Notes: generated by a model from the letters alone, not told the origin. 64,000 nt of DNA from Rhizomys pruinosus (GCA_009823505.1 VZQC01008065.1:1420185-1484184); one strand, 5' to 3'; shown: positions 22,532 through 34,989, counted from the first letter of the stretch. Numbers and translations are program-made.

Positions 22532-22801
22532 TGGGCTGGAGAGATGGCCTAGCGGTTAAGAGCACCGACCTGTCTTACAGAGGACCCGGGTTCGATCCCC
22601 AGCACTCACATGGCGGCCGAGAACTGTCTGAAATGCCAATTCCAGGAGAACTCCAGTTCCAGAGGAATCCGATACCCTCTTCTGACCTCCGCAGCATTGC
22701 ACGACATGGGTGCACAGACCTGCATGCAGACAGTACATTCATACACATACGGAAATAAATAAAAATTAATAATAAAAAAAATTTAAAAAGAAAATAAAAG
22801 A
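22532..22801 (+). mobile_element. B3-type SINE, internal-duplication subfamily
   Basis: Full element with a perfect 17-bp target duplication 'agaagttccactgctcc' at 22515-22531 and 22802-22818. Carries the same internal duplication as the copy at 20105. Confidence 0.95.
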
Positions 22802-22954
22802 AGAAGTTCCACTGCTCCATCGTGTGGTCTGCTTTTCCAGGAACTCAACGAGATTGCCCCAGGACTAGCGCCTTTAGATCCCAAGTTCTCAGTTACCCCA
22901 AGTCTTTCTGAATCTAAATTCAAATGTCAGATGGGCCCATGACTAGGCCAGCTG

Positions 22955-23050
22955 CTCCTTGTGAAGAAAATGAGGCTCAAGGATGTTAAAGGTGCTAACC
23001 AGCATAGCCCAGCACGGCTAAGTGACGGAGCTAGGCTTTGAGCATGGTGC
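22955..23050 (+). repeat. MIR fragment
   Basis: 'gaaaatgaggctcaaggatg' followed by 'gtgacggagctaggctttga' is the MIR core and 3' order. Confidence 0.6.
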
Positions 23051-23949
23051 CTCATCAGACTCCAGAGCCAGTTCTCCCAGGATTCTTCCAAGCACCGATG
23101 AGCCTTGCCTTTCTGCCTCAGGTACAGAACAGCCTAAATCTGTGAGAGCTTCCTCCTGAGAAACAGCCTCCTTCATCCCCTGCTGGAAGAGGCAGTAGTC
23201 TAGCCCGTAGGGTGATGGGCCCACCTAGGGGGTAATTGAGCTACAGTCAAGGACTTCGGTGGCGCCCCTTGACTTTCTGTCTTGGAGCTAAGCTCTAGTT
23301 GGACTATGGTCCGAGAACTGAGTTTCCGAGGCCTGGCCTAGAACCAGGGGGCAGGACTGCTCCTTCGGGGCCTCCTCCAAATGTGGGCTATGAGTCCTGC
23401 TGTGACTGATGAGAAGCCAGTGACAGCTCCCCTTGCTGCTCCCACAGTTGCCGCCTTCCCAGGGCCATCCCTGTGCTTCAGATCTCAGACCTTTCCTTTT
23501 CTAAGGGCCTTGGCTGATGTCAGCCATAGCCTGAAATGTCCCCATCCTCCTCTATATCTAGCCCAGAATACCCCAACTCTGCAGGACTCAGGTCTCTGTC
23601 TTAGAAGACATGCCTGAGAACAGGTTCCTACCTCTCTGGCTGGATGTCTGTCTCTTTTCAAATGCCATCACTGGAACTGTGGACCCAGACAAGGAGGTCC
23701 AGCAGATCTCAAGATGCATTTATTTATCCAGCAACTCTTTGTGGATGGCCTGCTCTGCACAGATGCTACTGTGACACAGGAGACAAAAGAGATGACGATC
23801 GCTGCCCTCCCAGACCAAGGCTTTGGTGTGGGGGGCACGATGATAGAGTCAATGCATGATGAGTCAGTCACAAAAAGGCAGGTAGCGTGGGGTGAGAGGA
23901 CGAAGCAAGGGAGACAAGAGTACAGGGTGACACACCACTCTAGCTTAAT

Positions 23950-24315
23950 TTCTGGTGCTTTGTTGAATATCCTGAAAACAAAAACAACTTAGGGGGAAAA
24001 GGGTTTATTGTGGGTCACAATTCCAGGTTAGTCCTTCATTACAGGGAAGTCACAGTGGCCGGGGCTTGAAGCAGCTGGTGGTATCACATCCACAGTCACG
24101 AGCAGAGAGGAATGAATGCACTTGCTTGCTCTCAGCTTGATTTCTCCACTTCTATACAGTAAAGGACCTCCTGACTAGGAAATGGTCTGTGCAGAGTGGG
24201 CTGGGACATCCCATATCAATGAACTCAAAAAGACAGCCCAACCAGCAGACTCTAAGACTCTCTTCCCAGGTGGGTCTGGATTGTGTCAATTTGACAATCA
24301 AAGCTGACCATCACA
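23950..24315 (+). mobile_element. Diverged URR1-like element
   Basis: 'ggggaaaagggtttattgtg', 'gggctgggacatcccatatc' and a terminal 'ttgtgtcaatttgacaatca' follow the same internal order as the better-preserved copies, with more decay. Confidence 0.45.
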
Positions 24316-24397
24316 TACACGTTGGTGCAATTCAGAGAGGAGAGATGACCTCCCTGAGAAGTGGGCATTCAAGGGAAGGTTTGAAAAGGGCAAGGGC

Positions 24398-24517
24398 ATG
24401 CCGGGCGTGGTGGCGCACGCCTTTAATCCTAGCACTTGGGAGGCAGAGGCAGGTGGATCTCTGTGAGTTCAAGGCCCGCCTGGTGTACAAAGTGAGCTCC
24501 AGGCCAGCTGGGACTAA
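24398..24517 (+). mobile_element. B1 SINE cut off by an N
   Basis: Good B1 body that stops at 'ctgggactaa' just before the N at 24518; the expected 3' end and A-tail are missing. Confidence 0.88.
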
Positions 24518-24518
24518 N
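24518..24518. other. Single unresolved base (N) with probable missing sequence
   Basis: The B1 on the left lacks its tail and the B4-like tail on the right lacks its head, so sequence is probably missing at this join. Confidence 0.7.
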
Positions 24519-24576
24519 GAAGTTGTCCTCTGATCTACATGTGCATGCTGTCATACTGTGACACACATGTGCACAT
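24519..24576 (+). mobile_element. B4-like SINE tail
   Basis: 'gaagttgtcctctgatctac' followed by 'gacacacatgtgcacatg' looks like the 3' end of a B4 element running into the GAAA array. Confidence 0.55.
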
Positions 24577-24614
<38 letters not shown>

Positions 24615-24620
24615 AAGAAA

Positions 24621-24696
<76 letters not shown>

Positions 24697-24698
24697 AA
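24577..24698. repeat. (GAAA)n microsatellite
   Basis: About 120 bases of GAAA with a short GA interruption (24597-24614). Gives spurious Lys/Glu and Phe/Leu/Ser frames. Confidence 0.97.
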
Positions 24699-25011
24699 AG
24701 GGTGAGGGCTTCAGCCTGAGGTGCTCTGGAGAGGGGCCTGGTAGGGAGTGGGTCCCAAGGGCCTGGGGCAGAACCATATCTATCTAGTATGTCTGAAGCT
24801 GATAGGGGAAGAATAAAATGGACCAAGGAGAGAGAAGAAGATGGATCAATGAAGAACTGAGGCCCTGAAGGTCATTGAAAGAGCACTGACTGGCCTTTAT
24901 GTTGAGGCGTGGCTACTCACAGGAAGGGGGATGTCATTGTATTACTATTTTTAACAAGGAAAAACATGCGGTAAGCGACCATGAAATGAACTTACCTATA
25001 ATAATAATTTT

Positions 25012-25245
25012 TTTTAGTTCTTTCTATCCACTAGGCAATGGGTTAAGCACTATACATAAATAAAATATATATAATCCTTAGGGTCACCCTTTGAGTTGTT
25101 ACTGTCATTATCACCATTTTACAAAGGAGGAAATTCAGACTCAGGGAGGTTTAGTAACTTTTACAGGGCCAGGAGGCTACAAAGTCACAGAATAGGATTT
25201 GAATCCAGGCAGCCTGACTCGACATCTCTTACACAGTCTTGAATT
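25012..25245 (+). mobile_element. MIR SINE, near full length
   Basis: The best MIR in the window: 'taagcactatacataaata', 'cattttacaaaggaggaaat', 'gggaggtttagtaactttta' and 'gatttgaatccaggcagcct' in the correct order. Confidence 0.85.
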
Positions 25246-25355
25246 ATGAATAACTATTTTCAGAATCTCACCTGACACTCTGTTCTGTTTAGTCCCAAGA
25301 TAAGAAGACACTGCAGGGCATGCTCTGACTTGACTCAGACTCTTTTAGACGAGCG

Positions 25356-25680
25356 CCATGTATCTCCCCACTTACCTATCTTCTCATCTGCCTACCTTTC
25401 ATCCAGCCACCCATCCATTTACCTCCCCATCCATTATCCAACTGCCAATCTGCCCACCTGTCTACCAATCCTTCAACTGTCCACCCACCCAACCTTCCTC
25501 TATTCACTCACCATCCATCTATCCTATATCCATCCATTCCTCTTTCATTTGTCTATGCACCCATCCATCCATCCAATCCACCCACCCATTTCCATCAATC
25601 CCTCCATCCATCCTCATATCCATCCGTCCACCACTCACCCATTCATCAGTCTACCCACACAGACATTTACCCACTTACCT
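25356..25680. repeat. Degenerate (CCAT)n / (CACC)n array
   Basis: About 320 bases of interrupted CCAT and CACC tetramers, opening two frames by chance. Confidence 0.92.
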
Positions 25681-26104
25681 AGTGCGATGGTTAATCCTGG
25701 GTGTCAACTTCACTGGATCTGGGATTAACTAAAATGAGAAAGAGATCTTTGGATTGGATCATTTAGAGCTGGAGACCCACCCTAAATGTGGGCTCTACCT
25801 GGCTGTTGGCAGCCAGTGTGAAAGGCTGTGGCAGAGGGGGACTCTTCCCTTTTTGCTGCTTGCCTTCTCTGTCACTGGTGAGTTCATCTTGCTGCTGTGA
25901 CCACCTCCTCAGATTCCAGCATACACTGAAGACTAGCAGATCTCCTGGAATCCATCAGGCCTTCAGTGCCAGTTTGGGACTGCTGAGACATCCAGCCTCG
26001 TGGACTGAGCAACTACTGGATTCTCAGCCTCTCCAGTGTGGCACAGCCATTGTTAGACTACTCAGACTACTCACCCGCTCTTTCGACCTTTCTTGGTTTT
26101 ACTG

Positions 26105-26170
26105 TGAACATGGAACCCAGGGCCTTGCATGTACACAAGGTAAGTGCTCTACCACTGAGCATCCACACCC
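26105..26170 (-). mobile_element. ID-like fragment, minus strand
   Basis: 'ccttgcatgtacacaaggta' then 'gtgctctaccactgagc' is a reversed ID/B4-type head. Confidence 0.5.
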
Positions 26171-26261
26171 TCTTCTCTACATCCACAGCCTCTTTTCTAC
26201 ATTTTGTTACATGTTCATATGTAACCTATTTGAATTCAATATCACTTAAAAATAATTTTAA

Positions 26262-26440
26262 CACTGGGCATGGTGGCACACGCTTTAATCCCAGCACTCA
26301 GGAGGCAGAGGCAGGCGGATCTCTGTGAGTGCAAGGCCAGCCTGGTCTACAGCGAGAGTTACAGGCCAGCTGGGACTAAAGGGAGAAGCTGTCTCAAAAA
26401 GACCAAAATAATAATAATAATAATTAATAATAATAATTTT
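26262..26440 (+). mobile_element. B1 SINE with (AAT)n tail
   Basis: Full B1 ending in a TAA/AAT microsatellite that grew from the A-tail. Confidence 0.9.
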
Positions 26441-26587
26441 GTGTTGTAGAAAAGCTGCATGAAGAATGCTCCCTTATGCCTTTCACTCAGATTAATCAGT
26501 TATTAACATTCTGCCACATTTAAAGTTTTATTCTTCCCCTCTGAGTGTGTAGGAATGACTTTTATAAATGGACATAATATGCACTTT

Positions 26588-26730
26588 TTTTGTATTTTTG
26601 AGACAGGGTCTCCTTGTAGCCCTAGATGGCCTGAAACTTACTTTGTAGACCAAGCTGGCCTTGAACTCACAGAGATCTGCCTGCCTGTGCCTCCAGACTG
26701 CTAGGATTAAAGGCATGCACCGCCCAGCCA
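26588..26730 (-). mobile_element. B1 SINE, minus strand
   Basis: Reverse B1 from 'tgagacagggtctccttgta' to 'aaggcatgcaccgcccagcc'. Confidence 0.9.
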
Positions 26731-27316
26731 TAATCTGAACTTTTAATTAACCCCAGAAAAACCACATGAATCTTGTGTCTTGTAACCTGGGCACCTTATC
26801 TTATTTCCTAGGCAACCTCAATTTGGTACTCCACCCAAAAAGATTGAATGAATGAATGTGGGTGTGCTTGAGAAGTAACATATCGAAGCTTTGAAAGCAA
26901 GTGCACCCATCTCTATTGCACACAGTGAGGACTGGGCTGGACATGTGACCTTGGGTGAATGAGATATTCTAGAATTAGGGATGAAGAGACAGGACAGTCT
27001 GTTAAGATAAGGGTGGAGCCAAGTTTTTACTTTTCTAATTGAACCTGGAGAAACCATTTTGAATGAAATCATGGGTGGGACCTGACTTGAAGTCACAGCT
27101 CCAAGAGACATATGGTTCCAGGAGATAGTGGGGGAATGAGTACCCTCCAAGCTCTGGCCTCTCTTGAAAATGAAATTTAAAAGTCAGGCTTTTTGTTCAG
27201 GTAATTATAATGTTGGCATAATAATGCCACATAGGTATATCTCACACGCATATATACAGATGTATCATGTATTTTTTACCTTCAGTACTACAGGTTTAAA
27301 GCACTTCCTAAAATCT

Positions 27317-27413
27317 TTGTGTGTGTATATATGTGTGTGTGTGTGTGTGTGTATATAGAATATATATATATATATATTAGATATATATAATATTATATAT
27401 ATAATTTCTTTTT
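27317..27413. repeat. Compound (TG)n(TA)n microsatellite
   Basis: Alternating GT then TA dinucleotides with small interruptions. Confidence 0.95.
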
Positions 27414-27511
27414 AGACAGAGTGCTGCTATGTAGCCCAGGCTGGCCTTGAGCTCTCCATCCTCATGCTTACTGAGGACTGAGATTACAGGCCTATGCCAG
27501 CAGGCAGGACT
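27414..27511 (-). mobile_element. Old B1-like SINE, minus strand
   Basis: 'agacagagtgctgctatgta' then 'gcccaggctggccttgagct', strongly diverged. Confidence 0.55.
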
Positions 27512-27638
27512 AGCAGGGTTGTTCTCTTACATAATCATGGTACAATGATTAAAACCAGGAACTATAACTGCAACACTGACCTTATCATTAGCTAATCTGC
27601 ATGTCCCATATCAAATTTTGTCAGTTTTCACAATAATG

Positions 27639-27641
27639 TAT

Positions 27642-27682
<41 letters not shown>

Positions 27683-27879
27683 TGTGTATGAGTGTACTGT
27701 GTGCATGTAGGTTGGTGCAACTGTGTCGTGCAATGCCGCAGAGGTCAGAAGAGGGTGTCAGATTCCCCTAGAATTGGAGTTAAAAATGGTTCTTAGCCGC
27801 CATGTGAGTGTTGGGAGTCAAACCCGGGTCTTCTGCAAGAGCAGTTGGTGCTCTTAACTGCTGAGCCATCTCTCCAGCC
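27639..27879 (-). mobile_element. B3-type SINE, minus strand, without internal duplication
   Basis: Bounded by 'cacaataatg' at 27629-27638 and 27880-27889 (10-bp target duplication). The (TTTA)n at the left is the reversed tail. It lacks the internal duplication seen in other copies. Confidence 0.9.
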
Positions 27880-27919
27880 CACAATAATGCATTTTAAAAA
27901 TTATTACTATTATTATTTG

Positions 27920-28073
27920 TTATTATTATTGGTCTTTTTGAGACAGGGTCTCCTTGTAGCCCCAGCTGGCCTGAAACTCACTATGTAGACCAGGCTGACC
28001 TTGAACTCACAGAGATCCGCCTGGCTCTGCCTCCCAAGTGCCAGATTAAAGATGTGCACCACCATGCCCAACT
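27920..28073 (-). mobile_element. B1 SINE, minus strand
   Basis: Reverse B1, preceded by a TTA-rich tract. Second of five retroelements packed into 27.6-28.5 kb. Confidence 0.9.
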
Positions 28074-28077
28074 TCTG

Positions 28078-28281
28078 AAATATTTTTATGTATGAGTGTA
28101 TTGTTTGCATGTATTTAAGCACACCTGTGTTGTGCAATACCCATGGAGGTCTGAAGAGGGCATATCAGATCACCTGGAACTGGAGTTACAGTTTTTAGCC
28201 GCCATGTAGGTGCTGGGAACTGAACCCGGGTCCTTTGCAAGAGCAGCCAGTGTTCTTAACCACTGAGCCATCTCTCCAGCT
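28078..28281 (-). mobile_element. B3-type SINE, minus strand
   Basis: Reverse B3 ending at 'taaccactgagccatctctc'. More diverged than its neighbour at 27639. Confidence 0.87.
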
Positions 28282-28291
28282 CTATAATAGT

Positions 28292-28420
28292 CCCTTTTTT
28301 TGGTGTTTTTGAGATAAGGTCTCCCTGTAGCCCTAGCTGTCCTGGAACTCACTCTGTAGACCAGGCTGGCCTTGAACTCACAGAGATCCTCCTGCCTCTG
28401 CCTCCCAAGTGCTGGGAAAG
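28292..28420 (-). mobile_element. B1 SINE, minus strand, 5' end replaced
   Basis: Reverse B1 that stops at 'aagtgctggg' before the expected end, then meets an L1 tail. Confidence 0.85.
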
Positions 28421-28435
28421 AGTGCATTAAAAATT

Positions 28436-28545
28436 TTTTAATATGTTTTTATTGATGTTTTGTGTATTTCAGACATCATTTTTCAGTTCAATTTAGACAT
28501 ATTCCCCTTTCCCTTCCCCCCACCCCATCCTAGATCATGCAAAGA
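28436..28545 (-). mobile_element. L1 3'UTR fragment, minus strand
   Basis: 'tttttattgatgttttgtgt' and 'gtttagacatattccccttt'-like text match the 3' end of the large L1 at 59651-59750 in the same window. Only the terminal 110 bases are present, a severely 5'-truncated insertion. Confidence 0.85.
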
Positions 28546-28867
28546 AGTGCATTTTTAATCAGCTTTTTCTTGATCACGATCAGATCAAAGATGATGGATT
28601 TCCATCATTACTGGCCATGCCATTTTAAGCAGGGCAGTTACTTGGCATTCTCCTGACTGTCAAACAACACCTTCTCTCATTCTGGAGAAAGTCCCTGTGT
28701 TCGGAACAGTCTAGTGTTTTCCTGTGATCGGACTGAGAAGGGAGTTTTGCAAGGCTAATGCAGGGTTGAGGCTGCGGACTTTATGAAATGGAGGCAGCTT
28801 GGGCAAGAGGCCTGTGAAGGCCCCTGGCCATAGTTACTCTTACACTCACCTGCCCAGGAGGTGTTTG

Positions 28868-28950
28868 CTGGCTGGAGGTGTAGCTCAGTGGTGGATCACT
28901 TTGCTAGCATGGAGGAGGCCCTAGGTTCTGTTCCCAGCACTGCAAGAAAT
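28868..28950 (+). mobile_element. ID SINE
   Basis: 'gaggtgtagctcagtggtgg' head with 'ctaggttctgttcccagcac' and an A-rich end. Confidence 0.8.
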
Positions 28951-31900
28951 AGAAGTATTTTTTGGATGTTGGCTATGAGTCATACAGTGCTCTAGAGTTC
29001 TAGAACATGTCCATGAACACTGAGGAAATCCTTGCCCTATTGCATGTAGTGGGTTGGACAGAGACACCCCTTTCTTCCCTGCACCCTCAGAAGGTGGCCT
29101 TATTTGGCAGTGGGTCTTTGTGATGTAAGGCACGGATAGGCCTGCATTATTCGGGTGGATCATGTATGAGAAGGCTGACAAGAGGAAAGCTGTGGAGATG
29201 CGGTGGAGGATGGAATTACTCCACCACAAGCAGGTGCGAGTTAAGGATGTGCAATCTCAAAATAGGCTGAAATTGATTATTTCCAGCTGAAATCACTTGA
29301 AGTATAGATATTCAGAAAGGGCTACTGGCCTGCTTTTCCCAGATGAAGCAAACTGTGTGATTCTTCAGGAGGGATGACCTGGACATACCAACCACAGGAA
29401 ACAGCAGCTTTGATCCCGTGGCTTCTCCCAACCTCAGCAGCGGACCCTGCCATGAGCCTCACCTTCCGTAGGTTTCTACAGTGCCCTTCCATGTCTCAGA
29501 AACATCCCTAAAATCCACTGATTTCAGATGTCCATCTGTCCTGCCATTCCTTCCCACGCCTTCTGCCCCTTTTCCAGGTTGTATCTGAGCAGCACAACCA
29601 GTCACCACTTTAGACTTCATTCCCCCAGTGAAGATTCCCACAAATGTGTCAAATTCGTAAAACCTTCCAGCTTTTCTCTAGTTACTAAGCGTTTATGCTA
29701 ATTTGAATCCTATGTCCCGCCAATGAGCCCACATAAGATGGACGGGCCTACAAGCACGCCACTGAAACCAAGAAAGGCCGGAGGGGCCTACCCTTCTGCC
29801 AGGGAAGAAACGAGGGCCTGCTGACTCCAGGGGACTATCTGTGGGAGGGAAGCATCCGGTTTGATGTGCTCCCACAGTCCCAGAACACTATACCCTAGGC
29901 TCCATTCTGCAGTGACACTGGGGGCTGAGCCTCCATTTGCTACATGGCTTTCAGCACATTTCCGGATTCCACCAGCATTTCCTCGTCTTCTGTGAAGTCA
30001 AATAATTGACACCTCATGTACCTCAAGAATGGGTTAACAGATGAAACGAAGTGCCGGGCACTTGCTACTTCATGATTGGCAGCTGTAACTGCTATAGTCC
30101 TCTCTTAACCGCTAACAAGACCCTGATAATCCTTCCCTGGAAAGGCAGGGGAGGGTGAGTCTGCCTGAACGAGCCCCAGATCCCTGGAAACAGGCAGCAG
30201 GCACAGGATTCTAGAGTGCTCTGTCTCTGCAAGCACACGAGAAGGGGGATCGACTTGCCTCCGAAGCTTTCCTGGTTCAGCAAGCCTAAACCAACATCTG
30301 TCTGTGCTGTCAGAGCGGCCTGGGGAAACGTGGCCCTGCTTGCCTGTGCACTCACTTTCCCCGTGAATTGAGTGCAGTAAGTAGTTTGGCTATCGGGTTG
30401 GGAGGTACAGCGTCGATGGGGCAGGTTGGTTGTCCTTTCTGTTCCTAAAACCTCAGGACCTTGGAACTGTTTCTCTTTTCTTAGAGGATACACAGAGCAA
30501 AATAACTGGGTGAGAGAGAATGAGGGAAGAAGAAGCAGGAGGAGGAGGAGGGGGAGGGGGATAGTCTGACTCCATGTTTTTTACCTTTTCCAGCACACCA
30601 TGGGCACCATGGCTGTTGGTAAGGTGTGACTACGGGCCTCAGAGTTGGTCTGTCCCTCCACCTGCAGAGCTTGCAAGTGAGACCAGGACACTGTTTCTTT
30701 GGGCTTCAAGACCCCAAGATACCCCCTGGCTCCTTTCACACCTGAAGTGGTGTAGTGTCCCTGGGTGGCCCGAGCAGAGGGAACTTGCCTCCCATGTCCT
30801 CTCAGGCACCTCTGTTGGTCTCATCAAACGCCCCCTAAGAAATGGCTCCAAGGGATGATAAATGTGGGTCTCAGTGATAGTTTCCTGGCTGTCCAGGCGC
30901 AGGGCTTGGTTAGTGTCTATGGATATTTTTAGGCTGCATAATGTCACTCTGCTTTGAATTTGCATAGCCATTTATTTTTTCTTTTTGAAGCCCTGTCACA
31001 TCAACCCGCGCAATGTCAGTAATTCTTGTCGCGGTGGAGATCTGCTGATGGCATCTTTCTATTTACCAAGTGGTAAACAGAGACCTGGCCAGGTAAGTCA
31101 GCAAGTGAGGAGTGCTTGAGAGATGGAGAGTAGTCCCGTGAGACCACAAGCAGGTCTCAGCAGTGGATGGTGGAGGGGAAGCTGACCTCAGCTCATCTGC
31201 TTTATCTGCACTGGCTGCACCAACAGGCTGAAGCTGGGCTCTGAGCAGGAGCAGAGCCCTGGTGCCTGGAGGAAACCAAGCCTGGGCTGCACCGCAGGAG
31301 TGGAACCACGGAGTCCACAGGCCTCTTTTGTCAGAACCTGGCAGCTCCCCTACTCCCAAGCTTGAGTCATGCAAATTGCTAGATTTGGTTTTAATTTATT
31401 TGTGGATGAATACCCTCCCCAGAGGCAGGAGGTGGGAGAACAAGTTTCTTTTTAATTTTTCAAGGTATTATTTCTAAAGCCCTCTGAGCTGAGGCTGGGG
31501 ACAGAGGGTTACTCTGCCTCTCCCGTGAGCGCCTCCTCCCACTCCTCCTCCATACCATGCCCAAAACCCCACCCAGGGCCCAGGCTGAGCCAGTGGGCTC
31601 ATGCCTGCTCCTCCCCTTCTCTTTACACCTGTTGTCTACTGCCTCTGCTAAGAGAGCTGGGAAGCCCCTCTACCTGCAGCCCTAGGCTGGAGATGGCTGT
31701 AGCACCCTACAGGGGCAGCCAGATGCCCATTGAGAAGCAGAGTCCCCTAGAGGAACAGCTTTCGTTCACCCCATCAGGTGGACATCATGACCCTGCCATC
31801 TCTCAGCTTAAGCGTTTTCAGTGGCTACTAACTTAGAGTAAAATGATGGGCTGTAGGCCCACATGGATGCACACATCACTACTGTCCTCTCCACCCTTCA

Positions 31901-32646
31901 CTCTGCACCCGGGTGTTGGCCTCTTTGCTGTTCCGGGAATGTGCCAGGTGCTCTTCTATTGCAGGGGCTTTGTACTGGCCACTCTTCCAAAGATACTTCC
32001 TCTCTCTAATGTCACTCTCTAGTCATGCTGGGGGTGGCCCACCCCTACTCCCTTCTCCTAGACATTGTCCTTGTGGCAAGACAGTTGCCTTACTGGGAGA
32101 GTCTTCAACATTCTTGTTCCAGGGCTGGGCAGTCCATAGCCATAGGTTGACTGACGCAGGGCTATGGAGAACTTATGATGTGTGCTTTGCTGTGATTTGA
32201 TGCTTGTGACTCTGTGTAAATTGGTATTCTAATTATGATTAATGAGACTATTCTCTGATAGCACCAACTCCATATTTAGCTTATAACAAAAGGTCTACCT
32301 GAGCTAAGTGGCTGACTGATGGCCACCGTAATAGTTACAGCTGGCTGATGGCCACATTGACCACTGTGCATAAATATGTAAATGACATCATTGTTGGTAC
32401 CCAGAACTATATCTCCAAAGTGAACATCTGAGAGCTCAGGTAATAAATTTCTTTACTACAAATACAAATACCTTGAGACACATATTATGGCTCCACCCTG
32501 GATCATCTTCGGTGACCCAGAAGTCCCACCCCAGTGAAGTCCTTTGCCTACATCTTTGGCATCTCTCCAGCCCTGAAGGGAGCCCTTTTAAAGGAGAAAG
32601 CCTCAATAGGGAAAAAACATAGAGGCCTTGCACTTCTGGCCCACTT
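28951..32646. other. Intergenic, nothing recognised
   Basis: About 3.7 kb with no supported gene, RNA or young repeat. A short GGA-rich patch lies at 30535-30560. 32200-32450 has an LTR-like AT-rich character but no terminal signature I can support. Confidence 0.5.
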
Positions 32647-32661
32647 AGAAATGTCAGGGTG

Positions 32662-32908
32662 GGGGCTGGAGAGATGGCCTAGTGGATAAAAGCACTGACT
32701 GCTCTTGCAGAGGAACTGGGTTCGATCCCCAGCACTCACATGGCGGCTGAGAACTGTCTGTAACTCCAATTCCAGGAGAACTCCAGTTCCAAGGGAATCC
32801 GACACCCTCTTCTGACCTCTGCAGCGTTGCACGACATGGGTGCACAAACCTACATGCAGACAGTACATTCATACACATAAATAAAATTAAAAATAAAAAA
32901 TAAAAAAA
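32662..32908 (+). mobile_element. B3-type SINE, internal-duplication subfamily
   Basis: Perfect 15-bp target duplication 'agaaatgtcagggtg' at 32647-32661 and 32909-32923. Carries the internal duplication. Confidence 0.95.
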
Positions 32909-33885
32909 AGAAATGTCAGGGTGCCTTTAAGCAGGATCAGCAAGTTACAGAAGCCCAAACCCAGCAGTTAATCATGGCTGTTCTATCAAAGTTGGATATG
33001 CTCAGGAAAGGAGAGGGGGTCTGGGCTGCCTGGAATCCACTGTCCAGCCTTGAGGTAGGACTGACGGTTTCCCTGTCTCAAATGGAGATTTTCTGATCAT
33101 TACATTTGTGTGCAGTGCAGTGAAACAGTTCACTCAGAAGCCCTGTACATCATATGGCTTATTTGAGTAAAGATAAGAGGCCCTGCCTGTTTGGAGAAAA
33201 CCACCCTAAAGGTGAAATTGTTACTAGGTGTTGAGGACACAGGACCACTGCTAGGTCAGCGTGACAGGCTTCTAGGCAGAATGAGTGTGCAGCCCACACC
33301 GAGAGCTCCCGAAGCTGGAGGTTGTCCCTTCCTGCTCCACTTGTCCCCTCCTCCCTCCCCTCCCTGACCCAGGGGCACCTCTCTCGGTTGTCAGATGCCC
33401 CAAACCCTGTTTCAGGTCCTACTTCCTGGAAACTGGATGGAAGACTCACTGACACTACCTACGCTCACAACCCCTGCTTTCCCCACGTCTCCTCTGCTAC
33501 TCAAGGCCTCACTGTCTCCAAATTACCGCCTTCTGCTTGATCCCTCAGTTATTTTGTTGGTTTTCTTCTTTTGTCTGTTTCTACTGTAGACAGGAGTGTC
33601 GTCTGTTTTATTTCTTCTGCTCAATGCCTGCCAACACCAGGTGCTCCTTAGACAGCTATTTTGTGACTCATCGTTCACAATGAGCAGAGCAAGGATTAAT
33701 GTAGCTGTGAGTACTGTGAGAAGCCTGGGTGGGCACCGGCATGGACAGGAGAGAGACTGAGGGATGGTGGAGACCAGCTTCAGAAGAAGAGAGAGAGGGG
33801 ACACAGGCTGAGGGGCAGCTGAGAGAGCAGGGGCCTCAGGTAGATGGCATGTGATGTTCTAGGTGCCATGGTACTAACCCCCTAG

Positions 33886-34405
33886 TGTAAAGAGGGACCA
33901 GTTATGAGGGAACAAGATAGACTCCATTTTTCTATTTTGTGGAAATATACCCCCACACTCAGATTCCAGGAAAAACCACAGAATATCTCAATAGATAGCA
34001 GGGAAGGACAAAAGGTTGTTTGTTGAAAATAACTAACAGGGAAAAATTGAAGGTTAAACATGTTTGCTCTTCCGCCCAGGATGTACTCAGTGAGTAAAAT
34101 CTCCCCCACCATGACGCCACCAAAACGCCACCAAAGCCGCCAGGTGGCCCTGACCTATCAGTCTAAAAATCATGCTTCCTCAGTCCCTATGAATCAATAA
34201 CCAAAATGCCAAAACTGGAAAATTCCCTATTTGCAGTTTTTCTGTAAAAGATCCTCTCCCCCAGAGCTGTGGCACGGCTTCTCCCAGCCTGCTGTGTCAG
34301 GAGGGTGGTGGTCCAAGCTCAGCTTGAATAAAGACTCTTTGTATTTACATCGGAGCTGTGTGTCCTGATGGTCTTTCAGGGGGTCCCAGTGATCTGGGCA
34401 TAACA
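33886..34405 (+). mobile_element. Solo ERV1-type LTR with intact 4-bp target duplication
   Basis: A 520-bp element beginning TGTAAAGAGG and ending GGGCATAACA (the TG...CA rule of LTRs), flanked on both sides by CTAG (33882-33885 and 34406-34409). A 4-bp duplication is characteristic of ERV1/gammaretrovirus-like integration. An AATAAA signal lies at 34327-34332, followed by the 'ggtctttcagggggtccc' text seen near the R-U5 end of such LTRs. No primer-binding site, gag, pol or env follows, so the internal part was lost by LTR-LTR recombination. Confidence 0.82.
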
Positions 34406-34989
34406 CTAGAAGGGGCAGTTGAAGGAGGTTCTTCAGTGGCACAAGTTCACCCAGTTGTCCAGTGGCAAGTCCGCACAGGACAATTTTCAGGAAGTTCACC
34501 TCACTATGCTGGAGATGGTGATAGCAGCAGCTGCGTGCTTGAAGCAGGAGGGAATTTTCCTAGCATGGAGAGAAGGCCTGTACTGACAGCACCCCTACCC
34601 CAGCTCCCACTGCAGACCTCTGACAGTCCCAGGAATAAAGCTACCCTACAAGCACCCAGGCTCCCTTGCTAGGCCGCACACTTTCTGGAAGAAGCTGGTG
34701 CTTTATACCTCACCTAACCCCAGGAAGTGTTCTTCTGCTCACTACAAACAGATAGACTGCATGAGCCAGAGTTCATATTAGTCTGTCCTCTTAATGGAGG
34801 TGTACAGACCTTCGGACCTACCTTTCTGTCTCTTCCTCCCTGAGCAATAATAGCACACGAGCCATCTGCCTTCAATATCAGAATTCCTGCTAGAATGTAG
34901 AGTGCTGCCCTGACTCCGTGCTTGTTTTCTGAACTACATGGCTTCAGGGAGAGGTGCACTCATCTTCACAGGGAGCCTCAATGTCTCCT

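Noticed and set aside
24539..24826. Lys/Glu-rich and Phe/Leu/Ser-rich open frames
   Set aside because: Translations of the GAAA microsatellite.
25330..25732. Pro/His/Ser-rich open frames
   Set aside because: Translations of the degenerate CCAT array.
32200..32450. Second LTR in the Crhr2-Inmt interval
   Set aside because: AT-rich with AATAAA-like text, but I could not find TG...CA ends with flanking duplications.
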